Translations under genes and position numbers: made by a program
Assembly: GCA_963707135.1 (NCBI GenBank)
Contig: CAVPOY010000002.1
Coordinates: forward strand, 1 to 64,000
Direction: 5' to 3'
Source: JBGSTR01 sp963707135
GTDB taxonomy: Bacteria > Pseudomonadota > Gammaproteobacteria > Chromatiales > Chromatiaceae
Length of the DNA stretch: 64,000 nt
Notes under the pieces: generated by a model
The model's input: the letters and a program-made list of their open reading frames with translations, nothing else
What the model was told of the DNA's origin: nothing
Database searches by the model: none
Part shown: positions 1-10,300 of the stretch, piece by piece
Position numbering within the stretch: the first letter of the stretch is position 1
Layout of the letters: each line of letters starts with the position of its first letter

Positions 1-1985
1 TGTTGACCGGGTCGCCGGTGACCGCATCGAGTATTTCGACCCGGGTCGAGCCCTGACCAAGCGTCCCAAGCTCAGGCACACCGTTGCCGTCCTCATCGGG
101 TAGCACGGTGAGATCCACAGGGTGAAGCTCGGGTTGAACGCGACGCTTCCGAGCCGTTCGCCGCCGAGTGCGTTGCGGGTCTCGGCCGTGGGTGGGCCGT
201 CTCCGAGCAAAACTAGGTTCGGTCCGAGCCCATAGCCGTACAAGAAGTCGTTCATGACCTCGACGTCCACCGCCTTCAGTTCGGCGCTGAACTCGAACTG
301 GCTGACCAGGGTGTCGTTGGCCGCGTCCCTGACGGCGGCAAGGTTCCTGCCGTCGGTCCTGGCGACGACGGCGATCTCCGGTGTGCCGTCGCCGTTCGTG
401 TCACCCAGGGACTTCAGCCAGGCGCTCCCTGACGGCTCCACCGGCGGTTCACCGTCCTGGACCTCAAACGCTCCCATGTCGATGCGGCCGTTGACCACAC
501 GCGGAAAGCCCGCGCCGCGCTGGTCATAGTCCGGTGGCGGCAAGAACGCCGGGTCGCCGCGGTCGATGGCGGGGCTGTGCGGAAGCAGGGTGTGGGTCAG
601 GGTGGGCCCCCCGTTGTCCTGCAGGGGACCCATGAGGGGGGCGAGGCCGATCAGGTTCGAGCTTGGCACGGTCTCGACAATGCCAACGTCCCCAGGATCC
701 TGAATGAGCGAGTAATCGGCATTGAAGGCAACGCGAAAATCGCTGTCCTGATCGGTTAGGAGATCGGGGCTTCTTCCGTTTCCGGAAACGATTGAATCCG
801 CAAGCTTTAGGTTGAAGCGCTCTGGGACGGAGGCGGCAAAGATCCCTCCTTCCTCGTTTGAAATAATGGTGGAGTGGCGAATCCCGCCCTCTGTTCCACC
901 TACGTAGCCGAACCAGATCCCGGCTCCACCCCGATTCTCCGAAATCGTGGTATTTGAATCTCTGCGCTGTCGAGCTCCAAAGCCGCAAAATTGAGAATAC
1001 CGCCCTCGCCGTTTCCTGAAATTGTACTTGAATCGACACGAATTGTGACTCGATAGCTGAAGTCCAACTCGATACCCGAACCATCGTTACCTGATATCGC
1101 GCTCCGCTCAACGGTAAGGCTGCCACCGCCCATTGTGATTCCGTTTCCGGCATTTTCTGTGATGAGAGTATCCGCCACTGTCACTCGATCGCTAACTTCC
1201 GATCTCACCATTATGCCGAGGCCGTTGTCGGAGATGGTGTCGCCTACTATGGATACGTCCGCAGCATATGTGTATATGGCGGCCCCAGCGTTACCAGTTA
1301 TAACGGAATTCTCGATGACTGCTTTTCCTATATCAGTCCCATTGTAGGATCCAAAGATAGCGATCCCACAATTATCATTGCCGGAGACGACAGAACTCCC
1401 GACTTCGAGCTCCGCTTTGGACTTATACGCCGCATCCACAACGACACCGCAGAGCATATTTCCAGTAATGATGCTGTCGATGATAGCGACGCGCGGATCC
1501 GCGCCGAACGCGCCGATTACGTCAATGGCGTAGTTGGCGTTGGTCAAAGTCAGGCGGGAGATCGTAAGTAGAGCCCCGGACTGTGGCAGCAGCGGCCCCA
1601 TCGTGAAGATTGCCTCGATCTCACCTCCGTCAATGGTCAGATTCGCTTGCCCCGGGCCCGAGACAGTCACCGAGTCTGATACGTCGATCGGGCCAGAGCT
1701 CAACGCGATGGTTTCGCTGACGGTCGCGGCGAAGACAATCTCGTCCGCGCCAGGATTGGCGTTGGCATCCAGCACCGCCTGGCGCAGGCTGCCGGGTCCG
1801 GCATCGTCGGTATTGGTGACGATGTAGGTGGCGGCTCGCGCGGCGGCCGGGCATCCGAGCACCAATGCCAGGCCGGCGGCCGTGGCGAATTGCCGCCCCG
1901 GGTGCCACAGGCAGGCCGCGATCGCGGCCGCGAGCGGGTGCCGATGGAACGACGGGGTGGCGGGAGACTTGGTGCGCCTGGTCAT
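1..1985 (-). CDS. Secreted right-handed beta-helix / choice-of-anchor protein (partial, two frameshifts)
   Basis: Predicted exported protein whose 3' end runs off the left edge. I chose the ATG at 1985 because an AGGAGG ribosome site lies about 8 nt upstream; 15 in-frame residues precede it. The N-terminus is a long basic signal peptide ending near AAARA, followed by the ATYIVTNTDDAGPGSLRQA motif typical of CSLREA-type secreted proteins. Next come repeated turns of the 'ISGNxGxGI' kind that form a parallel beta-helix, then a QDNGGPTLTHTLLPHSPAID segment typical of choice-of-anchor Q domains, and a DTNGDGTPEIAVV segment resembling FG-GAP/VCBS repeats. The frame breaks near 955-985 and again near 115-130; each is repaired by one added base. 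The helix part is visibly less GC-rich than its neighbours. The ligand and surface role are unknown. Confidence 0.7.
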
Positions 1986-2053
1986 TGGGGATTCCTCCTG
2001 CTCGGGGTCTGCAAAGATCCGCGTCGGCACGCGCTTGGGGGGGCAACTGCAGG

Positions 2054-2674
2054 CTAGACCGCGTGCTCGACCGCCAGCGTCATCCGCATCAGATCCGAGA
2101 GTGACTGCGCCTCCATCTTCTCCATGACCTTGGCGCGGTGGGCCTCGACCGTGGACTGGCTGATGCCGAGGTCGGCGGCGATGACCTTGTTGCGTTTGCC
2201 GGCCACTACCTGATCCAGGATCTCACGCTCGCGGGGCGTCAGTCGCGTGAGGCGCTCCTTAATGTCGGCGAGCCGCGAGGCCTCGCCACGGTTGTCCGCG
2301 TCCTGCTCGAACGCCCGATGGACGGCGTCGAGCAGCGTTTGATCGTGAAACGGCTTTTCGATGAAGTCGATGGCCCCGGCCCTGACCGCGCGCACGGCCA
2401 TCGGAACGTCGCCGTGGCCGGTGATTATGATGACAGGGGGGTGAATCGGCTCCCGCCCAAGGCGCTCCTGCAGGTCGAGACCGCTTATGCCCTTCATGCG
2501 CACATCGAGCACCAGGCAGCCGGCGAGGCCGGGGTCGAACTGGTCCAGGTAGTCCTGGGCGGACGTGAAGCTCCGGGTCGCGAGTCCCACGGACTTCATC
2601 AGGAGCTCGATGGCCTCGCGCACCTCCTGGTCGTCGTCGATGATGAAGACCGTCGGCTCGTTGGATGCGCTCAT
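2054..2674 (-). CDS. FixJ/TtrR-like response regulator (REC + LuxR-type HTH)
   Basis: Cytoplasmic DNA-binding response regulator of 206 aa. The receiver domain (about residues 8-122) has the acidic pair in FIIDDDQ, the phospho-acceptor Asp in LVLDVRMKG, the Thr in IIITGHGD and the Lys in FIEKPF. A linker leads to a LuxR-type helix-turn-helix (about 140-200) with LTPREREILDQVVAGKRNK and SQSTVEAHRAKVMEKM. The GHGDVPMAVRA stretch is characteristic of FixJ/TtrR/TodT regulators. Its ATG overlaps the stop of the upstream sensor kinase by 4 bases, so the two are translationally coupled and form a cognate pair. Its targets are unknown; soxB, divergent to the pair, is a candidate. Confidence 0.9.
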   Translation of the reverse strand: MSASNEPTVFIIDDDQEVREAIELLMKSVGLATRSFTSAQDYLDQFDPGLAGCLVLDVRMKGISGLDLQERLGREPIHPPVIIITGHGDVPMAVRAVRAGAIDFIEKPFHDQTLLDAVHRAFEQDADNRGEASRLADIKERLTRLTPREREILDQVVAGKRNKVIAADLGISQSTVEAHRAKVMEKMEAQSLSDLMRMTLAVEHAV

Positions 2675-4886
2675 GGTTGCTCTAGATTCGCCGGCTTAGC
2701 TGATTGGTCATCTTCCGGTGCGTCGACAGGGTCATTCGGGGCCGCCGCGACCGCCAGCGCAAACCGAAAGACCGCCCCCCCGCCGGGCGCCTGATCGTAC
2801 TCCAGCCGACCGCCGTGGGCGTCGACGATGCCGGCGCTGATCGACAGGCCGAGCCCGAGACCCTGGGGCTTGGTGGTCACGAAGGGTTCGAAGGCCCGTT
2901 CGACGATTTCGGCGCTGAGTCCGGGGCCCGTGTCGGCGACGCAGAGCAGGATCCGCTCGCCGCCAAGGTCCCGGGTGCTGAGCGTGAGGATCCGGTCCTT
3001 CTCGGAATCCTCCATGGCCTCGATCGCATTGCGCCCGAGGTTCAGCAGCACTTGCTCGATCTGGATCTCCTGGGCCATGACCCAGCGGCGGCCGCCCTGC
3101 AGATCGAGCTTGATCTCGACGCCGGCGCGCCTGGCGTCCGGCTGCAACAGGCCGAGCACGGTATCGAGGACATGGTCCAGGCGTGTCGGGCCAATGCTCG
3201 GCTGCTCCTTGCGCACGAAACGCCGTATCTGGCGGATGACCTCTCCGGCACGTTCGGCCTGGGCGGCGATCTTCTCCATCACATCGCTGCACTGCCCCCG
3301 GCTGTTGTGGCCGGACTCCAGCATTCGCACGCAGGCCCGGGAATTGGTCGCGATCGCCGTCAGCGGCTGGTTGAGCTCATGAGCTATCCCGGAGGTGAGC
3401 TCGCCGATGGTGCTCAGGCGAGCGACATGGGCGAGCTCGGTCTGGTGGTGGCGTATACGCTCCGCGGCCTGTTTGCGCTCCGTGACGTCCCGAAAAACCA
3501 CCACGGTGCCCACGGTGTCGCCGCGGTCGTCTCTGATCGGAGTGGAGCTGTACTCGACCGGAAAGCTGCTGCCGTCCTTGCGCCAGAACACGTCGTCGTC
3601 GACGAAGCGCGGGCGGCTGTCGCGGAAGGTCGCGTAGACGGGGCATTCCGAGGCGGGGTGGTGGCGTCCGGACTCGTGACTGTGGTGCAGCAGCTCGTGC
3701 TGATTCGCACCGATCAGCTCGTTTGCGGCCCAACCCGTCAGCGACTCCATCGGGCGGTTGATGAAAGTCGTGCGCCCTTCCAGGTCCACGCCATAGATCC
3801 CCTCGGCGACCGAGTTCAGGATCAGTTCCTGGCGCTGTTCGAGGCTCGCCTTGGCGCGTGCCAGGCGCTGGTTGAGCCGGGTGACCCAAACCGTGAGCAG
3901 GCCCAGGACCAGGAGCGTCCCCGCAGCGGTCAGAATAACCGGCCGGTAACGCTCGATGGCCTCCTCGAGAGTGAAAGGCGACGGTTTGTCGAACGGCGGC
4001 AGACGCAGGCGGCGCAACAGCTGCTCTACGTCCTGGTAGTCCAGCGGAACCGTCCATCCCGCGTAATTGCCGGCGCGGGCGGCCGGGTGGTCCGGGCGCA
4101 TGCTGAGCAGGGCGATCGCGACCCGCTGGGCGAGCGTGTTTGAGGTGTGGTTGAGCTTGGCGAAAGGCCACTCGGGGAACAGCGGCGTGCTGTGCAGGAA
4201 CGTGAAGTCAGGGTCGACCCGCGGGTTCAGAATCCGAAAGTCCGAGAGCTGGATCTCACCCGCCGCGGCCATCTGTTCAAGTATGCCCGTGCGTACCGTC
4301 CCGGCGTCGTATTCGCCGTCGGCCACCGCGCGTACTACCGCGTCGTGGATACCCGTGAAGTCGAGTCGCGCCAGGTCCCTGTAGGGATCGATCCCGTGCG
4401 CGTCGAGCTCGCCCCAGGCCATCTGAAATCCGCCCAGGGAGTCGGGATTGACGGCGAGCAGCGACCGGCCGCTCAGGTCGTCGAGCTCGCGGACGTCCGG
4501 GTTGTCCTCACGGGTGAAGATCACGCCGCCAAACACGTTGCGGTCGACATTGCCGACGCGTTCACGCAGGGTCGCGATGCGCGAGACGCGATGGTGTACT
4601 TCCAGGTTCACATAGATCGCCGAGTTCGCGAGCACGAAAGCGATGCGCTCATCCCGCACCGCGGCGTCGACGTCCGAAAAGGCCAGTGGAACGATGCTGA
4701 ATCGGTATTCGGGAAGCGCCGCGCTCAGGTAGTCGGCGGTGGGCGTCCAGTGACGATCAGTGGCGTCGTCACCGCGGTGGCTGAGGACACCGATGCGGAT
4801 CTCCGGCCCTGCGCTCGCGCGGCCGCGGGTGCCAGCGGGCCAAGCGCGAGAGGGAGACCAGCCAGCAGAGGGCGTATGGGCCGCAT
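2671..4886 (-). CDS. TtrS-like sensor histidine kinase with PhnD-type periplasmic domain (one frameshift)
   Basis: Inner-membrane sensor kinase of about 738 aa. Order: signal peptide (MRPIRPLLAGLPLALGP), a PhnD-like substrate-binding domain beginning EIRIGVLSHRGDD, one membrane segment (ILTAAGTLLVLGLLTVWV), a PAS domain (LNSVAEGIYGVDLEGRTTFI), HisKA with the phospho-His in GIAHELNQPLTAI, and a HATPase domain with N box LNLGRNAIEAM and G boxes DTGPGL and GLGLGLS. This is the TtrS layout; TtrS senses tetrathionate in known systems. The signal peptide lies in a different frame from the rest, joined by one missing base near 4803-4813. The reading frame of the mature part stays open upstream to about 5067, so the alternative is a longer protein without a clean signal. 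The ligand here is not shown. Confidence 0.82.
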
Positions 4887-5329
4887 GCCCAGTCGATGCG
4901 GAGATCGAGCATCGGGCGACTCTGCAATTCTTATCCCATCTGACGGTCTTGACGCCCGCGTGCCGTGGGCGCAGGCAGTCGCAGAACTGGCTGGGCTCGC
5001 CAGCCCTGCTAGAGGGACGTCCATCCGGCGATGAACTGCCATGAAAGAGCGGCGCCATATCGAGCATCGGTTGCCGTCACGGCTCCGGATCGTGGCGTCA
5101 GGTCGTTGCTATTGCTCAGCCGTCCTGCGCTTCGCCCTCCGCGCTATTCGCCGGCCGACCAGCTCCCTACGCTGGGACGACGGCCGTAAGGGTAAACCCC
5201 AAATGCCGGTGCCGTTTCCCGCAGTGGCAACGCTCGCGCGATCCCAGGCATACTACTAGGAATTCCCCGCGCGGGCGTAACACGTTCGCACGATCATCAA
5301 AAAATGTCAGGCTGGAGGAGAGAAATCCG
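4887..5329. other. Divergent intergenic region between the ttrS-like gene and soxB
   Basis: About 440 bases without a convincing gene. It must hold the promoters for the leftward sensor-regulator pair and for rightward soxB. A strong ribosome site (CTGGAGGAGAGAA) lies just before the soxB ATG, and an AT-richer stretch (ATCATCAAAAAATG) lies about 30 bases upstream of it. No clear operator palindrome was found. Confidence 0.4.
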
Positions 5330-7112
5330 ATGTCCATTTCCCGACGCGAGTTCGTCAAGCTGATGGGTCTTGCCGGTGCCGCCGGTATGTTGCCGTCGTC
5401 GGTGTTCGCCGCGGCCCGACAGCCCTCGGATCTCTACGAGGTGCCGAAGTTCGGCAATGTCACGTTGCTGCATATCACCGATACCCACGCCCAGCTGAAC
5501 CCGGTCTATTTTCGCGAACCCAACGTCAACCTGGGCCTGGGCAGCGCGCTGGGTCAGGCACCGCACATCGTCGGCGAGGCGTTTCTGAAGCATTTCGATA
5601 TCGCACCCGGCGGTATCGAGGCGCACGCCTTCACCTTCCTGAATTTTGACGGGGGCGCCGAGAAGTACGGCCGCATCGGCGGCTTTGCCCACCTCAAGAC
5701 CCTGGTCGATCGGATTCGCAGCGAGCGCGGCGACGGCAACAGCCTGCTGCTGGACGGCGGCGATACCTGGCAGGGTTCGGGCACGGCCTACTGGACCCGG
5801 GGCATGGACATGGTCGGGGCCTGCAACCTGCTCGGCGTCGACGTTATGACCGGACACTGGGAGTTCACCTATCTGGACGAGGAAGTCATCAAGAACATCG
5901 GCGCAGTTCAAGGGCGACTTCGTCGCGCAAAACGTCAAGGTCCGCGAGGAGGCCCTGTTCGACTATCGGTTCGCCGACTTCGGCGGCTTTGACGAGGACG
6001 CCGGGCTCGCGTTCAAGCCCTACACGATCAAGGAGGTCGGGGGCGTCAAGGTCGCGGTCATCGGACAGGCCTTCCCCTACACGCCGATCGCGAACCCCCA
6101 GCGCTTCATCCCGGACTGGACCTTCGGCATCCAGGATTCGCGGATGCAGGAGGTCGTCGATCAGGTCCGCGAGGACGAGAAACCGGATCTGGTAGTCGTG
6201 ATTTCGCACAACGGCATGGACGTGGATCTCAAGATGGCCTCGCGTGTCACCGGGATCGATGTGATCTTCGGCGGACACACCCACGACGGCATGCCAGCGC
6301 CAACCGTGGTCGAGAACGCGAGCGGCAAGACGCTGGTCACCAACGCCGGCTCCAACGGCAAGTTCCTCGGCGTCATGGATCTGGACGTGAAGGACGGCAA
6401 GCTCAAGGACTTCCGCTACCGGCTGCTCCCAGTGTTCTCGAACCTGCTCGAGCCCAACGCCGAGATGGTCAAGTACATCGAGGAGGCGCGCGCGCCCTAC
6501 AAGGAGCAGTTGGAGGAGAAGCTGGCCACCGCCGAGCAGACCCTGTTCCGCCGCGGCAACTTCAACGGGACCTTCGACCAGGTGATCTGCGACGCGCTGC
6601 TGAAGGTCAACGACGCCCAGGTGAGCCTGTCTCCGGGTTTCCGCTGGGGCACCACCGTGCTGCCGGGCCAGACCATCACCATGGACAACGTGATGGACCA
6701 GACCTGCATCACCTACCCGGAGACCTACCGGCGCGAGATGAGCGGGGCCGATATCAAGGCGATCCTGGAGGACGTCTGCGACAACCTGTTCAACAAGGAC
6801 CCCTACGTGCAGCAGGGCGGGGACATGGTGCGTGTCGGCGGTCTCGACTATGTCTGCGACCCGAACGAGGACATCGGCAAGCGCATCACGGACATGACGC
6901 TCAACGACGGCACCAAGGTGGAGGCGGACAAGACCTACGTCGTCGCCGGCTGGGCCACGGTGGGCAGCCAGTCGCCGGGCGAGCCTATCTGGGAGACGGT
7001 GGCGACCTACCTGCGCGACGCAAAGACTGTCAAGATCGAGCGGCTCAATACCCCCAAGCTCAAGGGCGTGGCCGGCAACCCCGGCATTGCCGACTACCCC
7101 TACATGATCTGA
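5330..7112 (+). CDS. soxB: Thiosulfohydrolase SoxB (one frameshift)
   Basis: Periplasmic di-manganese enzyme that hydrolytically releases sulfate from the SoxY-bound sulfane intermediate during thiosulfate oxidation. About 593 aa across the shift. The N-terminus carries a Tat signal (SRREFVKLMGLAGAAGM). The metallophosphoesterase motifs are visible: LLHITDTHAQLNPVY, LLLDGGDTWQGSG, MTGHWEF, VVISHNGMDVDLK and FGGHTHDGMPAP. A 5'-nucleotidase-type C-terminal domain follows (FRRGNFNGTFDQVICDALL, MDQTCITYPETYRREMSG). The frame changes near 5906, where GCAGTTCAAG needs one base removed to restore AFKGDFVAQNV. No soxXYZA genes are nearby, as in other gammaproteobacteria where soxB stands alone. The start is fixed by a GGAGGAG ribosome site. 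Confidence 0.93.
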
Positions 7113-7130
7113 CGCGGCGGATCGATGGTC

Positions 7131-7165
7131 ATGCTGATCATGGCCGTTCCGGCCATGATCAGCGT
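7131..7165. repeat. Palindrome downstream of soxB; possible minimal copy of the 144-bp element
   Basis: A 15-base arm (ATGCTGATCATGGCC) is followed by GTTCC and an inverted copy with a single mismatch. It lies 18 bases after the soxB stop and could act as a transcription terminator, although no T-run follows. The outer ends (ATGCTGATCA and TGATCAGCGT) match the ends of the repeat copies at 56314-56457 and 60222-60300, so it may be a deletion derivative that kept only both ends. Confidence 0.55.
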
Positions 7166-7225
7166 GTGTCCAGTAAGCGGGGTTGGGGAATCCCGCGTTT
7201 TTCCCTTCTATCGGACGGCTCGTCC

Positions 7226-8185
7226 CTAGCCCTGCACCGGCCGGATTCCTTGCCAAACCTTCTGTCCGAGCGTGACGGCCGCGAGCACCAGCGCGCCGGC
7301 GAGTACCCCGGCGAGCCCATTGAGCAGGGCCGGTGTCACGCCCGCTAGGATCGCCCCGACGCCTGGAATGCCCTCGGCGTCATGGGCGAACCCGTGGATC
7401 AGCTCGTGCAGCCAGGGCAGGCCGTGGACCAGGATGCCGCCGCCGACCAGAAACATGGCCGCGGTGCCGACCACCGAGAGTCCCTTCATCAGCCAGGGGG
7501 CGGCCGCGAGAATGCGCTGGCCGAACCAGCGTTGGAAGGCCGCCCAGGGCCGGTCCCCCGCGCGCCTGCTGAGCCAGAGCCCGGCGTCGTCCAGCTTGAC
7601 GATACCCGCCACCAGCCCGTAGACGCCCGCGGTCATCAGCAGCGCGATGCCTACCAGCACCGCCACCCGGGTCCCGAACGCGGCCCCAGCCACGGTACCG
7701 AGGGTGATGACGATGATCTCGGCGGAGAGTATGAAATCGGTGCGGATCGCCCCCTGGATCTTGGTCCGCTCCAACGCCTTCATGTCTACCGCGGGATCCT
7801 TGATCGCCTCGGTCAGCTCCGCGTGGTGCTCCTCCCGCTCGGGCTTGGGGTGCAGAAACCGGTGGGCGATCTTTTCGAATCCCTCGAAGCACAGGTAGGC
7901 TCCCCCGAGCATCAGCAAAGGGGTGATGGCCCAGGGCGCCACCGCGCTGATCGCCAGCGCTGCGGGTACCAGGATCGCCTTGTTCTTGAGCGACCCGAGC
8001 GCCACCGCCCATACCACCGGCAGCTCGCGCTCGGCCCTGACACCCGACACCTGCTGGGCGTTGAGCGCCAGGTCGTCGCCAAGGACCCCGGCGGTCTTGC
8101 GTGCCGCCAGCTTGGTCATGACCGAGATGTCGTCGAGGACGGTTGCGATGTCGTCGATCAGGGCGAGCAGGCTGGAGCCGGCCAT
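7226..8185 (-). CDS. DUF808 (YedI-type) inner-membrane protein
   Basis: Polytopic membrane protein of 319 aa. It starts with the family signature MAGSSLLALIDDIATVLDD and continues VMTKLAARKTAGVLGDDLA. Several hydrophobic segments follow: ILVPAALAISAVAPW, TLGTVAGAAFGTRVAVLVG, GIALLMTAGVYGLVAGIV, VVGTAAMFLVGGG and ILAGVTPALLNGLAGVLAG. A charged loop (HPKPEREEHHAELTEAIKD) lies between segments. Length and layout match the DUF808 family, whose biochemical role is not established. It is convergent with soxB and monocistronic by spacing. Confidence 0.85.
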   Translation of the reverse strand: MAGSSLLALIDDIATVLDDISVMTKLAARKTAGVLGDDLALNAQQVSGVRAERELPVVWAVALGSLKNKAILVPAALAISAVAPWAITPLLMLGGAYLCFEGFEKIAHRFLHPKPEREEHHAELTEAIKDPAVDMKALERTKIQGAIRTDFILSAEIIVITLGTVAGAAFGTRVAVLVGIALLMTAGVYGLVAGIVKLDDAGLWLSRRAGDRPWAAFQRWFGQRILAAAPWLMKGLSVVGTAAMFLVGGGILVHGLPWLHELIHGFAHDAEGIPGVGAILAGVTPALLNGLAGVLAGALVLAAVTLGQKVWQGIRPVQG

Positions 8186-8385
8186 CGGGGGTCTCCGGAG
8201 GGGCGGTTCCCGGATGATACCGGCGGGGCATCGATCCGTCCCGTTTCCCCGGTCAATGACGGCCAGACCGCATGCTCACCGTGGCAAAGGGTGAGCCCGG
8301 CGCCCGGCACGCCGATGGTCAACGATCAGCCCCGGGGCGGCCGGTAGTATGACCACGCTCGGCCGATAAAGGCCGCCAGTCCTTG

Positions 8386-8781
8386 TCAGGAGGTCTCGGC
8401 GACGGTTTCAGCGCCAGCACCGAAGCGCTTCTCAAGATAGCCGATGATCGCCTTGGACTCGTAGAGCCAACGGTCGGTGCTCGACTCCTCGATGCGCAGG
8501 CAGGGGACCTGTATCTTGCCTCCCCCGGCCAGCAGGTCCGCCCGGTGCCGCGGGTCGTGCTGGGCGTCCCGCAGCGCGATCGGGACGTTGAGCCGGTGGA
8601 TCGCTCGCCGGGTCCGGATACAGAACGGGCAGGCGTGGAACTGATACAGGGACAGGCTCCGCGCGCCGGCGTCGACTTGCCGCTGGTCTTCGGGATCGCG
8701 CTCGATCGGCGCCGGGCGAGTCAGATGGTCGACGATCACGACCAGCCGGCCGAGTCCTTCGCGAAGGGCTTTTACAATCAT
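8386..8781 (-). CDS. Glutaredoxin / GST N-terminal domain protein with CPFC active site
   Basis: Small 131-aa protein with a thioredoxin fold. A roughly 45-residue N-terminal extension precedes LSLYQFHACPFCIRTRRAI, whose CPFC is a dithiol glutaredoxin active site. The cis-proline region is KIQVPCLRIE, and the end (WLYESKAIIGYLEKRF) is the glutathione-binding region of GST-like N-terminal domains. It probably reduces disulfides or glutathione mixed disulfides in the cytoplasm; the specific partner is unknown. It is divergent from alanine dehydrogenase. Confidence 0.8.
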   Translation of the reverse strand: MIVKALREGLGRLVVIVDHLTRPAPIERDPEDQRQVDAGARSLSLYQFHACPFCIRTRRAIHRLNVPIALRDAQHDPRHRADLLAGGGKIQVPCLRIEESSTDRWLYESKAIIGYLEKRFGAGAETVAETS

Positions 8782-8880
8782 CGGTGCGTTCCATTACCGC
8801 AATAGGCCACGCGGAAATGGCGCGTGAGCGCCCCAACTTCAAGCTCTGATCGAGAGCCGCCAACAAGGGAGACCCCGAAG

Positions 8881-10014
8881 ATGCTCATTGGCGTTCCGCG
8901 CGAGATCAAGACCCAGGAGCACCGTGTCGGTTTGACGCCCGAGTCCGTGGTCGAGGTCGTGCACCAGGGCCACTCGGTGATCGTCGAGACTGGTGCCGGT
9001 GCCGGAATCGGCGCTGGCGATGAGTCCTACCAGGCCGCGGGGGCACGGGTTGTGGAGACCGCCGCCGAGGTCTTCGCCACGGCGGAGATGATCGTCAAGG
9101 TCAAGGAACCGCAGGCCGGGGAGCGAGAGCGGCTGCGCGAGGGACAGATCCTGTTCGCCTACCTTCACCTGGCGCCGGACCCGGAGCAGGCACGGGACCT
9201 GATCGCGTCCGGGGCGATCTGTATCGCCTACGAGACCGTGACGGACCCGCTCGGCGGGCTGCCGCTGCTCAAGCCCATGAGCCAGGTGGCGGGCCGGATG
9301 GCGATCCAGGCCGGGGCCTGCGCGCTGGAAAAGGAGCACGGCGGACGCGGGCTGCTGTTGGGCGGCGTTCCGGGCGTGGCGCCGGCCCGCGTCCTGATCC
9401 TCGGGGGTGGCGTGGTCGGCTTCAACGCGGCCCAGATCGCCGTGGGGATGCACGCGGACGTGACCGTCCTCGACAGCAACCCCGTCGTCCTCGAGCGTCT
9501 GTCGACCCACTTCGAGTCCAGGGCCAAGGTGGTGTTCGCGATCCGCTCGGTGGTGGATCGCCACGTGGCCGCCGCGGACCTGGTCGTCGGCGCCGTCCTG
9601 ATACCGGGTGCCGCGGCCCCGAGGCTGGTCTCGCGCGCCATGCTCGGTGAGATGCGCCCCGGGGCGGCGATGGTGGACGTCTCGATCGACCAGGGAGGCT
9701 GCTTCGAAACGTCGCGACCGACGACCCACTCGGACCCGACCTATGTGCTGGACGGCATCGTGCACTATTGCGTCGCCAACATGCCGGGTGCCGTGCCACA
9801 CACCTCCACCTACGCCCTGAACAACGTCACCCTGCCGAGGGTGCTGCAAATCGCGAACAAGGGCTGGTGCGAGGCGCTCAGGGCCGACCCCCATCTGAAG
9901 AACGGACTCAATGTCTGCGCGGGACGGGTCACCCACGCGGCGGTTGCCCGCGATCTCGGTCTCGATTACATGACGCCCGACGAGGTCTTGCGCGCGAACG
10001 GACCGGTGATTTAG
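8881..10014 (+). CDS. ald: Alanine dehydrogenase
   Basis: NAD-dependent L-alanine dehydrogenase (L-alanine + NAD+ + H2O to pyruvate + ammonium + NADH), 377 aa, the usual family length. The start at 8881 (MLIGVPREIKTQEHRVGLTP) is preferred over an upstream in-frame start because it matches the conserved N-terminus and AAGGGAGA lies upstream. Catalytic residues are visible: Lys in VKVKEPQ and His in AYLHLAPDPEQ. The NAD-binding Rossmann turn is LILGGGVVGFNAAQ. The C-terminal signature NMPGAVPHTSTYALNNVTLP is intact. Alanine racemase follows after a repeat element, so the two alanine enzymes are neighbours but probably not one operon. Confidence 0.95.
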   Translation: MLIGVPREIKTQEHRVGLTPESVVEVVHQGHSVIVETGAGAGIGAGDESYQAAGARVVETAAEVFATAEMIVKVKEPQAGERERLREGQILFAYLHLAPDPEQARDLIASGAICIAYETVTDPLGGLPLLKPMSQVAGRMAIQAGACALEKEHGGRGLLLGGVPGVAPARVLILGGGVVGFNAAQIAVGMHADVTVLDSNPVVLERLSTHFESRAKVVFAIRSVVDRHVAAADLVVGAVLIPGAAAPRLVSRAMLGEMRPGAAMVDVSIDQGGCFETSRPTTHSDPTYVLDGIVHYCVANMPGAVPHTSTYALNNVTLPRVLQIANKGWCEALRADPHLKNGLNVCAGRVTHAAVARDLGLDYMTPDEVLRANGPVI

Positions 10015-10018
10015 GGGG

Positions 10019-10162
10019 ACGTTGATTTATTGCGTTTGCCGTCCAGGCCAAGGAAGGCCCGGCATTTTCACTGGAGGTAAGCCATTGAAAATGGAGCGCT
10101 GCCAGAGTCGCGCCTCTCGGGGCGCGATTTGATCAAGTGCCAGGATGGCATTTGATCGGCGT
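10019..10162 (-). repeat. 144-bp inverted-end repeat, copy 1
   Basis: Begins 5 bases after the ald stop. Read on the minus strand it aligns without gaps over 144 positions to 56314-56457, at about 79% identity by hand count. It contains a hairpin at 10131-10157 (GATCAAGTGCCA and its near-perfect inverse) and another at 10063-10092 (CATTTTCACTGG, 7-base loop, CCATTGAAAATG). The ends are short imperfect inverted repeats related to ACGCTGATCA. No coding sequence is inside, so it resembles a MITE or composite REP element. Confidence 0.8.
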
Positions 10163-10300
10163 TTCTCTGGCGGCATCCGGTGTCGGCCGTCGGCCCGCCA
10201 GCGCTCGCGCCCATACCCGCGAGATCGCCATCCGTGGCAGGATGGGCAGCCGCGGGCAGCGCCGGGGTCAGGCGCTGCCTCGAAACCCTAGGGTGATCCT

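Noticed and set aside
2704..4143. Long open frame on the plus strand (479 aa) opposite the ttrS-like kinase
   Set aside because: It is an antisense shadow of a GC-rich gene. The minus strand shows clear PAS, HisKA and HATPase motifs, while the plus-strand product resembles no protein.
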